This document shows positions 9,210 through 18,241 of a stretch of 44,449 bases of DNA, piece after piece. Both the position numbers and the translations under genes were made by a program. The notes under the pieces were generated by a model. It saw only the letters and a list, made by a program, of their open reading frames with translations. It was not told the DNA's origin and made no database searches. Origin of the DNA: JAAERC01 sp965602655 (GTDB lineage: Bacteria > Zixibacteria > MSB-5A5 > GN15 > PGXB01); NCBI GenBank assembly GCA_965602655.1, contig CBFCZE010000006.1:1-44449 (forward strand), given 5' to 3'. Every line of letters starts with the position of its first letter. The first letter of the stretch is position 1.

Positions 9210-10208
9210 ATGGATGACTTTATTAAAATTTGTGATTTAAGCGAAAAGGCTTTATCTCAATTACTAATATTAAACAAGTCGGTAAAGTCAATTAATGACC
9301 AATTCAAACAGGCTTCTGATGAAGAAATTTCAGTCTCATTCGAAGATAGGATCAGACGAATAAATGAAGAGGATGCCGAAAAATCCATAAAAGAATACGA
9401 GGGACTTCTTTTTATTATGGAAGCTGAAGGCATTCCTATAAATAAAATCCCGGCTGATATCCATAAGTCGATTGGCATTAACTATTATCGTCTTGAAAGA
9501 TGGCAGAATGCTATTGATGAATTACTCGTATATGCAAAAGATGAACCTAAAGATATAAAAGCTCTTTTTTTAATCGGTTTCTGCTGTCATAATCTGGGTA
9601 ATCACAAAAAGGCAATAAAATATTTTAGAGCTATAACCAAAATAAATGCACAAGACTCATTTGCTTATTACAGCTGGGGTGTTGCGCTTAAAGCTCTCTA
9701 TTGGAAAACAAGGGATTCAGATTATCTAAAACAGGCAATTGAGAAATATAAAAAGACAATCGAGATCAAATCAGACTATTTTGAAGCTTTTCACGACTGG
9801 GGCAATGCACTTGATAATCTATATAATGAAAATAAAATACTTGAATATCTAAAACAAGCTATAGAGAAATATGAGATAGCTATTAAGATTAATCCAGATT
9901 ATTCACAGGCGCATTGTAACTTGACCTATGCCATGATACTACTCTTTCATGCTGAGAGAAAATCAATTATTTTGGATGACGCATTAATGCATGCAATTAG
10001 AGCTGTAAAACTTTGCCCGGAAAATAGAAGTTACTATTACAATGTCGCCTGTGTGTACTCTCTTAAAGAAATGAAAAAAGAAATGCTTAAACAGCTCAAG
10101 GAGGTAATTGATTTAGATAGTAAACACAAGAAGATGGCGCGCGAGGATGAAGATTTTACGAAATATCGGGATGATCCCGACTTTATTATCCTAACCAAAT
10201 CTGAGTAA
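9210..10208 (+). CDS. Tetratricopeptide-repeat protein
   Basis: A 332-residue cytoplasmic protein without a signal peptide. Residues from about 85 to 300 are TPR units, seen as repeated AIDELLVYAKDEPKDIKALF, KKAIKYFRAITKINAQDSFA and QAIEKYEIAIKINPDYSQAH patterns. The C-terminus (EDEDFTKYRDDPDFIILTK) is the TPR end-of-group motif. TPRs bind partner proteins; no catalytic domain is seen. The ATG at 9210 has only a weak ribosome-binding site. The gene is markedly richer in A and T than its flanks, as is the GNAT gene before it. Confidence 0.7.
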   Translation: MDDFIKICDLSEKALSQLLILNKSVKSINDQFKQASDEEISVSFEDRIRRINEEDAEKSIKEYEGLLFIMEAEGIPINKIPADIHKSIGINYYRLERWQNAIDELLVYAKDEPKDIKALFLIGFCCHNLGNHKKAIKYFRAITKINAQDSFAYYSWGVALKALYWKTRDSDYLKQAIEKYKKTIEIKSDYFEAFHDWGNALDNLYNENKILEYLKQAIEKYEIAIKINPDYSQAHCNLTYAMILLFHAERKSIILDDALMHAIRAVKLCPENRSYYYNVACVYSLKEMKKEMLKQLKEVIDLDSKHKKMAREDEDFTKYRDDPDFIILTKSE

Positions 10209-10340
10209 CTCACAGTTGCCGTGGGAAAATTAGTTTCATATATTATTGTTTAATGTTGTGTCGGGACTTTCTTATAGCTTGCCATACGTGTGACCTGACG
10301 CTATCTGCAACGTTGCTTTAAAATCCTCTTTTTTATTAAA

Positions 10341-10369
10341 TTGACTTTATATATTCTACGAAATATTTT
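10341..10369 (+). promoter_or_regulatory. Possible promoter for the PEP/pyruvate-binding gene
   Basis: TTGACT at 10341-10346 and TATTTT at 10364-10369 with a 17-base spacer, 40 bases before the next start codon. The surrounding 200-base gap otherwise shows only AT-rich sequence. Confidence 0.4.
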
Positions 10370-10408
10370 TCAATTATAAATAAGCAATGCCAAAACGTAG
10401 ATTTTTAT

Positions 10409-13369
10409 ATGAAGCCTGAAATTGATCTAAAAGATTTCGAAAAAGGGTCGGCGCGGTTCGATTCGCTGATGCCCTACAAGGTCAAGGATATACTTCTTGT
10501 TTCAAGCCTGTATGATATGTATATCCTGCGCGAAGACGGACAGCTGGCTTATATGGTTCTGTCTGAATATGCCGAGTTTAATCTGTCAAATGCCCCAACC
10601 ATCAAAAGAGTCGGCTCCGGTGAAGAGGCGCTGGATGTTCTCAATGACAGTAAATTTGATCTGATAATTATTTTCCGTTCCCTGAGCGATATAGATCCGG
10701 TGTCATTCAGCAGGAAAGCGAAGCTGCTTTGTCCCAATATCCCTATTGTCCTTCTGGCTTTCCATTCCCGTGAACTGGAGATAATAAAAGAAAAAGGGGG
10801 ATATTTTGGCGTCGACAAAGCGTTCATCTGGAGCGGTGAGTCAAAGATTTTTCTCGCTATTATCAAATATATTGAAGACAAGATGAATGTTGAAGCTGAT
10901 ACTGCACTGGTCGGTGTCAGGGTAATTATCTTGGTCGAGGATTCGGTTCGGTTTTATTCATCGTATTTGCCGTTGATATATACCGAAATCATGCGTCAGA
11001 CAGCCGCTTTGATGTCGGAAAGTCTAAACATTGCCAATCGGCTTCTGCGAATGCGGGCCCGCCCAAAGATATTGCTGGCCGACAGTTTTGAAGAAGGTTT
11101 ACTATTATTTGAAAAATACAAAAAATACCTGCTCGGTCTGATATCTGATATAAAATTTCCCAGGAATGGACAGGATGATGCCGTGGCCGGTATTCAACTG
11201 GTCGAGGAATTTAAAAAGGAAATAGAAGATCTGCCGGTTTTGTTGCAGTCATCAGACACCGGCAAGGCGGAATTGGCGGTAGCCTGCGGCGCTTCCTTTT
11301 TAAATAAAAAATCACCCACTTTACTAAATGATTTGAGCGCTTTTATTAATCAGAATTTTGGGTTTGGCGATTTTGTGTTTAGACTTCCCGATGGTACCAA
11401 CCTTGCCCGAGCTAGCAATTTCCGTGCGATGGAAAAATGTTTGGCCGAAGTTGATGCCGAATCGCTGATTTATCATGGCAATAAAAACCATTATTCTAAC
11501 TGGCTGATGGCCCGAACTGAATTTGATCTGGCTTCACGGTTACGCCCCAAAAAAGTTACTGAGTTTACTAATAATAATGAATTGCGAGCCTATCTGATTA
11601 ATACGTTTAGAGATTTTAGACATGAAAAACAGATGGGTGTGGTCACCGATTTTTCACGCGAGCAGTATGATATTCATGCCGAATTTGTCAGGATTGGTGA
11701 AGGTTCGCTTGGCGGTAAGGGACGCGGTTTGGCCTTTGTCAATAGCCTACTCAATCGATATCAAGTTCATAGCGCCTTTGAGGGAGTCAAAATAACGGTG
11801 CCGCCATCGGCAGTGATTGGAACCTCAGGTTTTGATCTGTTTATGGAAAACAACAAACTCACCAATTATGCTCTGGGCGATCAAACCGATGAAGAAATCG
11901 CCGAAGCATTTATTAAGGCGAGTCTGCCGAATGATCTGACCGAGGATTTAAGGACATATCTGGCTGTGGCCGATTATCCGCTGGCAGCCAGGTCATCATC
12001 GCTTCTTGAGGATTCCCATTATCAGCCATTCGCAGGAATTTTTGATACTCATTTTCTGCCGAATAATTTTTCCTCTTTTAAGGGCCGTTTGGAACGACTC
12101 GAAGCGGCTATTAAATATATCTATGCCTCGGTCTTTTTCAGAAATTCTAAAAACTATATCGAAGCGACCGGCAACCGGACCGAGGAAGAAAAAATGGCCA
12201 TTGTTCTGCAAAAAATTGTTGGTCAAAACCGAAACGGCTATTTCTACCCGGTCCTTTCCGGTACTGCCCGGTCTTATAATTTTTATTCGGTGGGACGAAT
12301 CAAACCGGAGGAAGGTATCGCCTATGTCGCCCTTGGATTGGGACGGACTATTATGGAGGGTGAAAATTGTCTTTTCTTTTCGCCTTCAAATCCACAGATT
12401 TTGCCGCAGTTTGCCACCCCTCAGGATTATTTGAAAAAATCTCAGCATGATTTTTTTGCGGTTGATATGAGCAATCCTGCTGTTTTCTCTAAACCGGGGG
12501 GGGAGGCTGGTCAAATAAAGCTACATATTACCGAAGCTGAGAAACATGATGTTCTTAAGTATGTTGGCTCCACCTATTCTGCCGATAATGACAGGATTTA
12601 TTCCGGCGTTGGTCGAAAAGGTACCCGAATTATATCTTTTGAACCGATTTTAAAATCAAAAATATTTCCGCTTGATGAAATTGTTAAATTCCTGTTACAA
12701 CTGGGAAGCAGTGCCATGAATGTCCCGGTCGAAATAGAATTTGCGGCTGAGCTCAATTCCGGCCCAAATAAAAGCGATGAATTTCAGTTCCTTCAAATTC
12801 GCCCGATGGCTGTTGAAACAGCTCTTGAAGATATATCGGTGTATGACGGTGAGTACGATCAGATTTTATGTAAATCAGACCAGGCTCTAAGCAATGGGAG
12901 GATAACTGATATAAAAGATATCGTTTATGTCCGGACAGAAAATTTTGATCGTTCCAAAACGGTTGAGATAGCCGAAGAGATCGGACAATACAATGAGTAT
13001 TTCAAGAAAGAAAACGTTCCATATATGCTGATCGGTCCGGGTCGATGGGGGACCTCTGATCGATGGCTCGGTATTCCTACTAAATGGCGCCAGATTTCAT
13101 CGGCGCAAGTAATTGTCGAAGCAGCTTATGGTGATTTTGTGGTGGATCCATCGTTTGGTACACATTTTTTTCAAAACCTGATTACATTTCGAATTGGATA
13201 TATGACGATTAACAAAATCAATCAAAATAATTTTATCGATTGGGATTGGCTGAATTCAATCGCCCTGGCAAAAGAAACCGAGTATATCAGGCATATTCGA
13301 TTGAAACAACCTCTTAATATTCTAATTGACGGCCGTAACGGAAAGGCAGTTGTATTTAGGCCATATTAG
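10409..13369 (+). CDS. PEP/pyruvate-binding (PPDK N-terminal-like) protein with receiver-like domains
   Basis: A 986-residue cytoplasmic protein. Residues 1-165 resemble a degenerate receiver fold (KFDLIIIFRSLSDIDP, then PIVLLAFHSRELE). Residues 215-330 form a second receiver-like domain. It has PKILLADSFEEGL, LLGLISDIKFPRNG with an aspartate where phosphate is accepted, and LPVLLQSSDTGKAE. From about 430 to 815 lies the ATP-grasp-type nucleotide-binding domain of PEP synthase and pyruvate phosphate dikinase: GSLGGKGRGLAFVNSL, PLAARSSSLLEDS, FAGIFDTHFLPN, and EFQFLQIRPMA. The phospho-histidine swivel and the PEP-utilising barrel are absent, so it is not a complete dikinase. A role as a phosphotransfer regulator or sensor is inference. 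The ATG at 10409 has a weak ribosome-binding site. Confidence 0.7.
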   Translation: MKPEIDLKDFEKGSARFDSLMPYKVKDILLVSSLYDMYILREDGQLAYMVLSEYAEFNLSNAPTIKRVGSGEEALDVLNDSKFDLIIIFRSLSDIDPVSFSRKAKLLCPNIPIVLLAFHSRELEIIKEKGGYFGVDKAFIWSGESKIFLAIIKYIEDKMNVEADTALVGVRVIILVEDSVRFYSSYLPLIYTEIMRQTAALMSESLNIANRLLRMRARPKILLADSFEEGLLLFEKYKKYLLGLISDIKFPRNGQDDAVAGIQLVEEFKKEIEDLPVLLQSSDTGKAELAVACGASFLNKKSPTLLNDLSAFINQNFGFGDFVFRLPDGTNLARASNFRAMEKCLAEVDAESLIYHGNKNHYSNWLMARTEFDLASRLRPKKVTEFTNNNELRAYLINTFRDFRHEKQMGVVTDFSREQYDIHAEFVRIGEGSLGGKGRGLAFVNSLLNRYQVHSAFEGVKITVPPSAVIGTSGFDLFMENNKLTNYALGDQTDEEIAEAFIKASLPNDLTEDLRTYLAVADYPLAARSSSLLEDSHYQPFAGIFDTHFLPNNFSSFKGRLERLEAAIKYIYASVFFRNSKNYIEATGNRTEEEKMAIVLQKIVGQNRNGYFYPVLSGTARSYNFYSVGRIKPEEGIAYVALGLGRTIMEGENCLFFSPSNPQILPQFATPQDYLKKSQHDFFAVDMSNPAVFSKPGGEAGQIKLHITEAEKHDVLKYVGSTYSADNDRIYSGVGRKGTRIISFEPILKSKIFPLDEIVKFLLQLGSSAMNVPVEIEFAAELNSGPNKSDEFQFLQIRPMAVETALEDISVYDGEYDQILCKSDQALSNGRITDIKDIVYVRTENFDRSKTVEIAEEIGQYNEYFKKENVPYMLIGPGRWGTSDRWLGIPTKWRQISSAQVIVEAAYGDFVVDPSFGTHFFQNLITFRIGYMTINKINQNNFIDWDWLNSIALAKETEYIRHIRLKQPLNILIDGRNGKAVVFRPY

Positions 13370-13386
13370 ATAAAAAATCCAATTAG

Positions 13387-13405
13387 ACGGCTTCTGCCGT
13401 GCTTT
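13387..13405 (+). terminator. Weak hairpin after the PEP/pyruvate-binding gene
   Basis: ACGGC-TTCT-GCCGT followed by GCTTTATTTATT, 18 bases after the stop codon, between convergent genes. The five-pair stem is short, so the call is tentative. Confidence 0.35.
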
Positions 13406-13467
13406 ATTTATTATATTAATTCCTGTATTCGTTTACAAATCAGATAAAAATTACTATTGCCTATTCC

Positions 13468-13989
13468 TTAGATGTCCATGTTAGCCGGTTCGTAATATTC
13501 CATAGGGTGCTGACAACTGGGGCATTTCGAAGGCGGTTCGGTTCCTTCATGAATGTAACCGCAAACACTGCATTTCCACTTAATAGGTTTCTCTCTTTTA
13601 TAAACTGTGCCGGATTTAACCATTTCCAGTAGTTTTTTGTAACGATCCCTATGATGAGCCTCTATCCAGGCAATCTGCGTAAAAAGTACGGCGGCCTTTT
13701 TATTGCCCTCTTCTTCAGCATCTTTGGCAAATTGAGGGTACATTTCTGTCGTCTCATAAACCTCGCCACTGATGGCTTCCTCAAGATTGGCGATAGTATC
13801 ACCAATGCCATTTAGTAGTGCAAATTCATCTTTTGCATGACGTTTTTCATTTTCTGCGGTTTCTTCAAATATTTTGGCGATATAATGATATCCTTCCTTT
13901 TTCGCCACTTTGGCAAAATAGGTATATTTGTTTCTGGCCTGCGATTCACCGGCAAAGGCGGCCTTGAGATTTTCTTCTGTTTTACTCAT
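13468..13989 (-). CDS. rbr: Rubrerythrin
   Basis: A 173-residue peroxide-reducing non-haem iron protein of anaerobes. The N-terminal four-helix domain carries the diiron ligands: FAGESQARNKY, then EETAENEKRHAKDEF, and in the second half EVYETTEMYPQFAKDAEEEG with WIEAHHRDRY. The C-terminal rubredoxin-like domain has two CxxC pairs (CSVCGYIHEG and CPSCQHP) that bind one iron. Length and domain order are those of classical rubrerythrin. AGGAG lies seven bases before the ATG. It reduces hydrogen peroxide with electrons from rubredoxin or NAD(P)H-dependent partners, protecting the many Fe-S and haem proteins encoded nearby. Confidence 0.95.
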   Translation of the reverse strand: MSKTEENLKAAFAGESQARNKYTYFAKVAKKEGYHYIAKIFEETAENEKRHAKDEFALLNGIGDTIANLEEAISGEVYETTEMYPQFAKDAEEEGNKKAAVLFTQIAWIEAHHRDRYKKLLEMVKSGTVYKREKPIKWKCSVCGYIHEGTEPPSKCPSCQHPMEYYEPANMDI

Positions 13990-14045
13990 GTCATACTCCT
14001 AATATGTTTATTATCCCTTACTTATAATGAAATTTGTATTTAGTT

Positions 14046-14074
14046 ATTATTTGCATATACAATTTGTATGTCAA
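14046..14074 (-). promoter_or_regulatory. Rubrerythrin promoter with a palindrome in the spacer
   Basis: Read on the minus strand, TTGACA (14069-14074) and AATAAT (14046-14051) are 17 bases apart. The inverted repeat ATACAA-N-TTGTAT (14057-14069) fills the spacer and touches the -35 box, the usual place for a repressor such as a PerR- or Fur-like peroxide sensor. The regulator itself is not identified. Confidence 0.55.
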
Positions 14075-14096
14075 GGCATTTTCAAATTACCTTATG

Positions 14097-14795
14097 TTAT
14101 TGGTCCGGCGTAAACTTGTATCCAACACCTCTAACCGTATGGATATATTTTGGATTTGACGGATCGGGTTCAAATATTTTTCGAAGTTTGACAATAAAAT
14201 TATCGACCGTGCGGCTGGTCGGAAAGGCATCATACCCCCAAACGGCATCAAGAATCATATTTCTGTCAATAACTTCATTGATATGTTCAGAAAAAAGCTT
14301 CATAATCATGCACTCTTTTTGCGATAAATCAATTTCGCCGGAAATTCCCTTCGCTTTATAAGAATCAAAATCGACTCGGTTGGTTCCAAATTGGTACCGA
14401 TGTGTTGTCGACGATATAGTTTTGTACCAAACCTGTCTTCTGAACATAGCCGCTATTCTCAACAATAATTCCTGCAGATTAAACGGTTTTGTGATATAGT
14501 CATCGCCGCCGACCTGAAAACCGGCGATACGATCATTTTCGCTATCACGGGCTGTCAGAAATAGAATTGGCACCCACCCCGATTCCTTCCTGATAATACG
14601 GCACACCTCCAAACCATTTTTCCCCGGTAGCATTATATCCAGAATGATAAAATCAAATGATCCTTGACGCCACATCTCCATGGCTAAATTGCCGTCAGGG
14701 GCTATCGCAACTTCATATCCGGCCGCTTCAAGATTAATCTGCAGCCCTTCGGCAATATGTTCTTCGTCCTCGACAACTAATATTCTTTTTTTCAT
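14097..14795 (-). CDS. OmpR/PhoB-family response regulator
   Basis: A 232-residue two-component regulator. The receiver domain (1-120) has the acidic pair in VVEDEEH, the phospho-acceptor Asp at about residue 53 in FIILDIMLPGKNG, the Thr in FLTARDSEND and the Lys in DDYITKPFN. The C-terminal winged helix (about 140-230) ends with SRTVDNFIVKLRKIFEPD and YIHTVRGVGYKF, typical of the OmpR group. Its start codon overlaps the stop of the upstream kinase gene (ATGA), so the two are translationally coupled. Targets are unknown; the divergently transcribed multihaem cytochrome genes are the nearest candidates. Confidence 0.93.
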   Translation of the reverse strand: MKKRILVVEDEEHIAEGLQINLEAAGYEVAIAPDGNLAMEMWRQGSFDFIILDIMLPGKNGLEVCRIIRKESGWVPILFLTARDSENDRIAGFQVGGDDYITKPFNLQELLLRIAAMFRRQVWYKTISSTTHRYQFGTNRVDFDSYKAKGISGEIDLSQKECMIMKLFSEHINEVIDRNMILDAVWGYDAFPTSRTVDNFIVKLRKIFEPDPSNPKYIHTVRGVGYKFTPDQ

Positions 14796-16129
14796 TTGGC
14801 CACCATCGGAAGTTCTATAGTAAATTTGGAGCCCTGATCTATCCCGGACGATTGAGCCTTAATTGTGCCGCCATGCGCCTTAATAATCCGGGCGGCGATG
14901 AAAAGTCCCAGCCCCGTTCCTTTAATTGTTTCCGTATTACTATTACTAATACGATAAAATCGATCAAATATATTTTTGAGTTCAGTGTTTTCGATACCGA
15001 ATCCCCTATCAGAAACGGTTATTACAGCGTGATTATTCATACTAGTAAGTTTGACATCGATTACCCTACTGTCAGGCGGAGAATATTTTAGACCATTTTC
15101 AATTAGTACTTTCATTGCTCGATTAAGTTCAATACAATTTGCGCGAATTTTAATTCCATTCTCAATGTTTCGATTGAGGACTCCGTTTTGTTGACGAACA
15201 TAATTATCAAAATTGTCTAGATAATCGTCAAGATCACTCGATAGATTTGATTCGGATAATTCTATTTTGAATTTAACGGAATCGAGCCGACTGGCATCAA
15301 GAACGTCGTCAACCATATCGTCGAGCCGGTCGCAATCCTCTATTATTTTACCATATATTTCATCTGTCTTGGAATTGTCAATATTTCCGCTTCGAAGTGT
15401 TTCCAGATAAAGACGAATTGAGGTCAATGGGGTCTTTAATTCATGCGTCACCGAATGCATAAAATTGGTTTGGTGGGTTTTTAACTCTTCAGATTTTTGC
15501 AAAGCCCGGTAAATCAGATAGGCCCCCAGTATCATAATGAATAAGAAAATTGTTCCCTCTGACGCGAACATTTTCACGGCCCGGCCGGATTCATCCTTGA
15601 GAGATTCAATGGTTTGAGGCGAAACAGTTATACTGTTTTTATCAACCCAAATCCCATTCCGGCCGCTTTGTTGGTCCGAAAAATCTATCAGAAATTCGTC
15701 GGCATCCGCTTTAAATAGCTCCACGACATACTGCTTATCGAAAAACAAAACAATCCCATTTCCAATCGCCGCATAATAGGTCGAATCGATTTTGCCGGAT
15801 ATAAATTTCTGATTTTCATCTATAAAATATGAATATCCCAAAGTTGCGGGACCTTCCAAAATCAGTTCGAGATGCCGATGCAGCATATCCGGATCACTTT
15901 GGGCGGTAATAAAGAAGTTAACCTGATTTATAATTCGGGAGAATTCATTATTGGCGGTTTTTGATACTAATTCGATTCTCTGTTCTCTGGCATTTATCTG
16001 ATTTTTATAATGTCTGGAACTTTGATCAATCTGAAAAATGACCCACCAGGTTAGCTGGGCAACACAGAAAACCACAAGCCCAATAAATACTATAAAACCG
16101 AATTTGATATTTTTTGAAGAATTGTTCAA
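14792..16129 (-). CDS. Membrane-bound sensor histidine kinase
   Basis: A 445-residue kinase with a TTG start, chosen because GAGG precedes it and no in-frame ATG is available. Transmembrane helices at about 10-33 and 190-210 enclose a periplasmic sensor domain of roughly 155 residues with no cysteines or haem motif. No HAMP domain is obvious. The HisKA motif FMHSVTHELKTPLTSIRL places the phosphorylated His near 229. The ATPase domain has ENGLKYSPP, DRGFGIENTELKNIFDRFYR and GTGLGLFIAARIIKAHGG. It phosphorylates the overlapping OmpR-type partner. The 5' end faces the cytochrome genes across a 216-base divergent gap. Confidence 0.92.
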   Translation of the reverse strand: MNNSSKNIKFGFIVFIGLVVFCVAQLTWWVIFQIDQSSRHYKNQINAREQRIELVSKTANNEFSRIINQVNFFITAQSDPDMLHRHLELILEGPATLGYSYFIDENQKFISGKIDSTYYAAIGNGIVLFFDKQYVVELFKADADEFLIDFSDQQSGRNGIWVDKNSITVSPQTIESLKDESGRAVKMFASEGTIFLFIMILGAYLIYRALQKSEELKTHQTNFMHSVTHELKTPLTSIRLYLETLRSGNIDNSKTDEIYGKIIEDCDRLDDMVDDVLDASRLDSVKFKIELSESNLSSDLDDYLDNFDNYVRQQNGVLNRNIENGIKIRANCIELNRAMKVLIENGLKYSPPDSRVIDVKLTSMNNHAVITVSDRGFGIENTELKNIFDRFYRISNSNTETIKGTGLGLFIAARIIKAHGGTIKAQSSGIDQGSKFTIELPMVAK

Positions 16130-16345
16130 AAAAACCTCGTCATTTTAATAATAGGATTAATTTAATCCCCGTTCTTCGTTGTGACAACAGATTTATTAAT
16201 AACCAAATATAATAAGAGAAATTTCAAAGGAATAAATATATTGTATTTTTGGCAAGAATTTATAATTTTCAGATTAAGTGAAGAAAAAGTGTCTTCAACT
16301 ATATAAAGGCAAAAAGTGAATTTTGAGCTGGGCAAGGATAATAAT

Positions 16346-18241
16346 ATGACCAAACAAAATAAGGTTTGGCTGATTAATCATATTGTAATTATTATAATAT
16401 TTTTATTCTCTTTCCAAGCCTCTGCTATTGAAAAGTCTGATTGCAGTGACTGTCACGAGAAAACAAAATCCGAGAAGGCAATTAGCTATGAGGAATCTTT
16501 AGCTCTTTCGATTCATCAGGATTTTGGTTGTATAGACTGTCATGTCGATCTGGAAGGGATTGATCTCCCCCACGATGAAGAATTGGAAAAGGTAGATTGT
16601 GGAATATGCCATGAAGAAGCTGCGGAAGCTTATATCGGTCATGGCCGGAAATCTATTGAGGAATGCGTAGATATCCCCTGTTGTGCCGAGTGTCATGGAA
16701 AACATGATATTTTACCTTCATCAGATAAGCGCTCATTGACAAATCCTCTTAACCTGCCAACGACCTGCGGAAACTGCCACGAGGATTTGGATCTGACAAA
16801 AAGACACGAGATGTTATACGGCAAGGCAGTCGAGGTTTATAAAAGCAGCGTCCACGGCAAAGCGACAATGGGTGGTATTTATTTCGCTGCCACCTGCAAC
16901 GATTGCCATTCTACCGGCGGAACGGCCCATCGTATTCTTGGCCCGGGCGATCCGGAATCTACCATAAATCATTTTAATATTCCAAAAACCTGCGGCAAAT
17001 GTCATAAAGCCATTGAACAGGATTTTTGGGAGGGCATTCATGGGAAACTGGTCAAACGTGGCGAAACTGATGTACCAATTTGTACTGATTGTCATGGCGA
17101 GCATGGGATAATTTCTCCATCGGACCCGAAATCACGTGTGAGTCCCGCTCGGGTGGCTGAAGCTACTTGTGCGCCCTGTCATGAATCGGCCCGCCTTAAC
17201 GAAAAATATGGCACACCTACAAGGCGGCTGGAAACCTGGGTCGACAGTTACCATGGGTTAAAGAGTAAAGCCGGTGATATGACCGTGGCTAATTGTGCCT
17301 CCTGTCATGGAGCGCATAGAATATTACCGCATACGGACTCAACATCTTCAATTTACCCCGACAATCTGAGCACAACTTGTGGCACCTGTCATCAGGGGAT
17401 AACTGCTGAAATGGCCACGACACCGATTCATAGTGCCCCGGGCATATCACAAACCCCAATTGCCAATATTGTCAGACAGATTTACATAATAATAATTATC
17501 GTGATTATTGGTTTGATGATTATCCACTGGTTGATAGACCTTAGAAAAGAGATTAAAAAAGTAAGGCAAAAACCACAGATGACTCGAATGAATCAGAATG
17601 AAGTTTGGCAACATCACTTTCTAATGATATCTTTTATTGTTCTGGTGCTATCAGGCTTTGCCTTGAGATTCTCCGAAGCTTTCTGGGTGCAATGGCTATT
17701 CGGCTGGGAAGGCGGCTTTCCACTCCGTGGCATCCTGCATCGAATAGCGGCCGTTGTTTTGATGATAACATCCATCTGGCATTTCATTTACCTCTGGACT
17801 CCCAGAGGCAGACAGTTCTTCAAAGATATGATTCCCAACCTTACGGACTGGAATCACCTCGTCCAATTAGTTGGTTACAATCTTGGCCTTAAAGACAATA
17901 AACCACAATTTGGTCGCTTTATGTATGTTGAAAAGATTGAATACTGGGCCTTAGTCTGGGGCACCATAGCGATGATTATAACCGGGCTTTTACTCTGGTT
18001 TGATAACATGGCCATTATATGGGTTCCAAAAGGCTTCCTGGATGTGATGCTTGTTATTCATTATTATGAGGCCTGGCTGGCAACCCTTGCGATTTTGATA
18101 TGGCATATGTATTCAACTATATTTAATCCCGGCATTTATCCTATGAACCCGTCATGGTTGGACGGAAAAATGCCAATAGAAATGTATAAGCATGAACATC
18201 CCGGAGATCCGGTATTAAAAAATATTGAGAAAAAGGAATAA
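16346..18241 (+). CDS. Undecaheme cytochrome c fused to a cytochrome b-type membrane domain
   Basis: A 631-residue fusion. I use the ATG at 16346, which follows AAGGA at seven bases; a GTG at 16316 lacks a site. A signal anchor (about 8-27) precedes a periplasmic domain with 11 CXXCH haem motifs, first cysteines at residues 33, 62, 85, 113, 141, 184, 216, 246, 275, 317 and 345. From about 370 there are five membrane helices resembling the b-type haem subunits of formate dehydrogenase and NiFe hydrogenase. They carry histidines in EVWQHHFLMISF, RGILHRIAAVV, WHFIYLW and VIHYYEAW. Quinol oxidation at the membrane with transfer to the multihaem wire is the likely role. The stop is immediately followed by the paralogue at 18242. 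Confidence 0.85.
   Translation: MTKQNKVWLINHIVIIIIFLFSFQASAIEKSDCSDCHEKTKSEKAISYEESLALSIHQDFGCIDCHVDLEGIDLPHDEELEKVDCGICHEEAAEAYIGHGRKSIEECVDIPCCAECHGKHDILPSSDKRSLTNPLNLPTTCGNCHEDLDLTKRHEMLYGKAVEVYKSSVHGKATMGGIYFAATCNDCHSTGGTAHRILGPGDPESTINHFNIPKTCGKCHKAIEQDFWEGIHGKLVKRGETDVPICTDCHGEHGIISPSDPKSRVSPARVAEATCAPCHESARLNEKYGTPTRRLETWVDSYHGLKSKAGDMTVANCASCHGAHRILPHTDSTSSIYPDNLSTTCGTCHQGITAEMATTPIHSAPGISQTPIANIVRQIYIIIIIVIIGLMIIHWLIDLRKEIKKVRQKPQMTRMNQNEVWQHHFLMISFIVLVLSGFALRFSEAFWVQWLFGWEGGFPLRGILHRIAAVVLMITSIWHFIYLWTPRGRQFFKDMIPNLTDWNHLVQLVGYNLGLKDNKPQFGRFMYVEKIEYWALVWGTIAMIITGLLLWFDNMAIIWVPKGFLDVMLVIHYYEAWLATLAILIWHMYSTIFNPGIYPMNPSWLDGKMPIEMYKHEHPGDPVLKNIEKKE

Noticed and set aside
10409..13369. 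Complete PEP synthase or pyruvate phosphate dikinase
   Set aside because: The catalytic His swivel and the PEP/pyruvate TIM barrel are not in the sequence.
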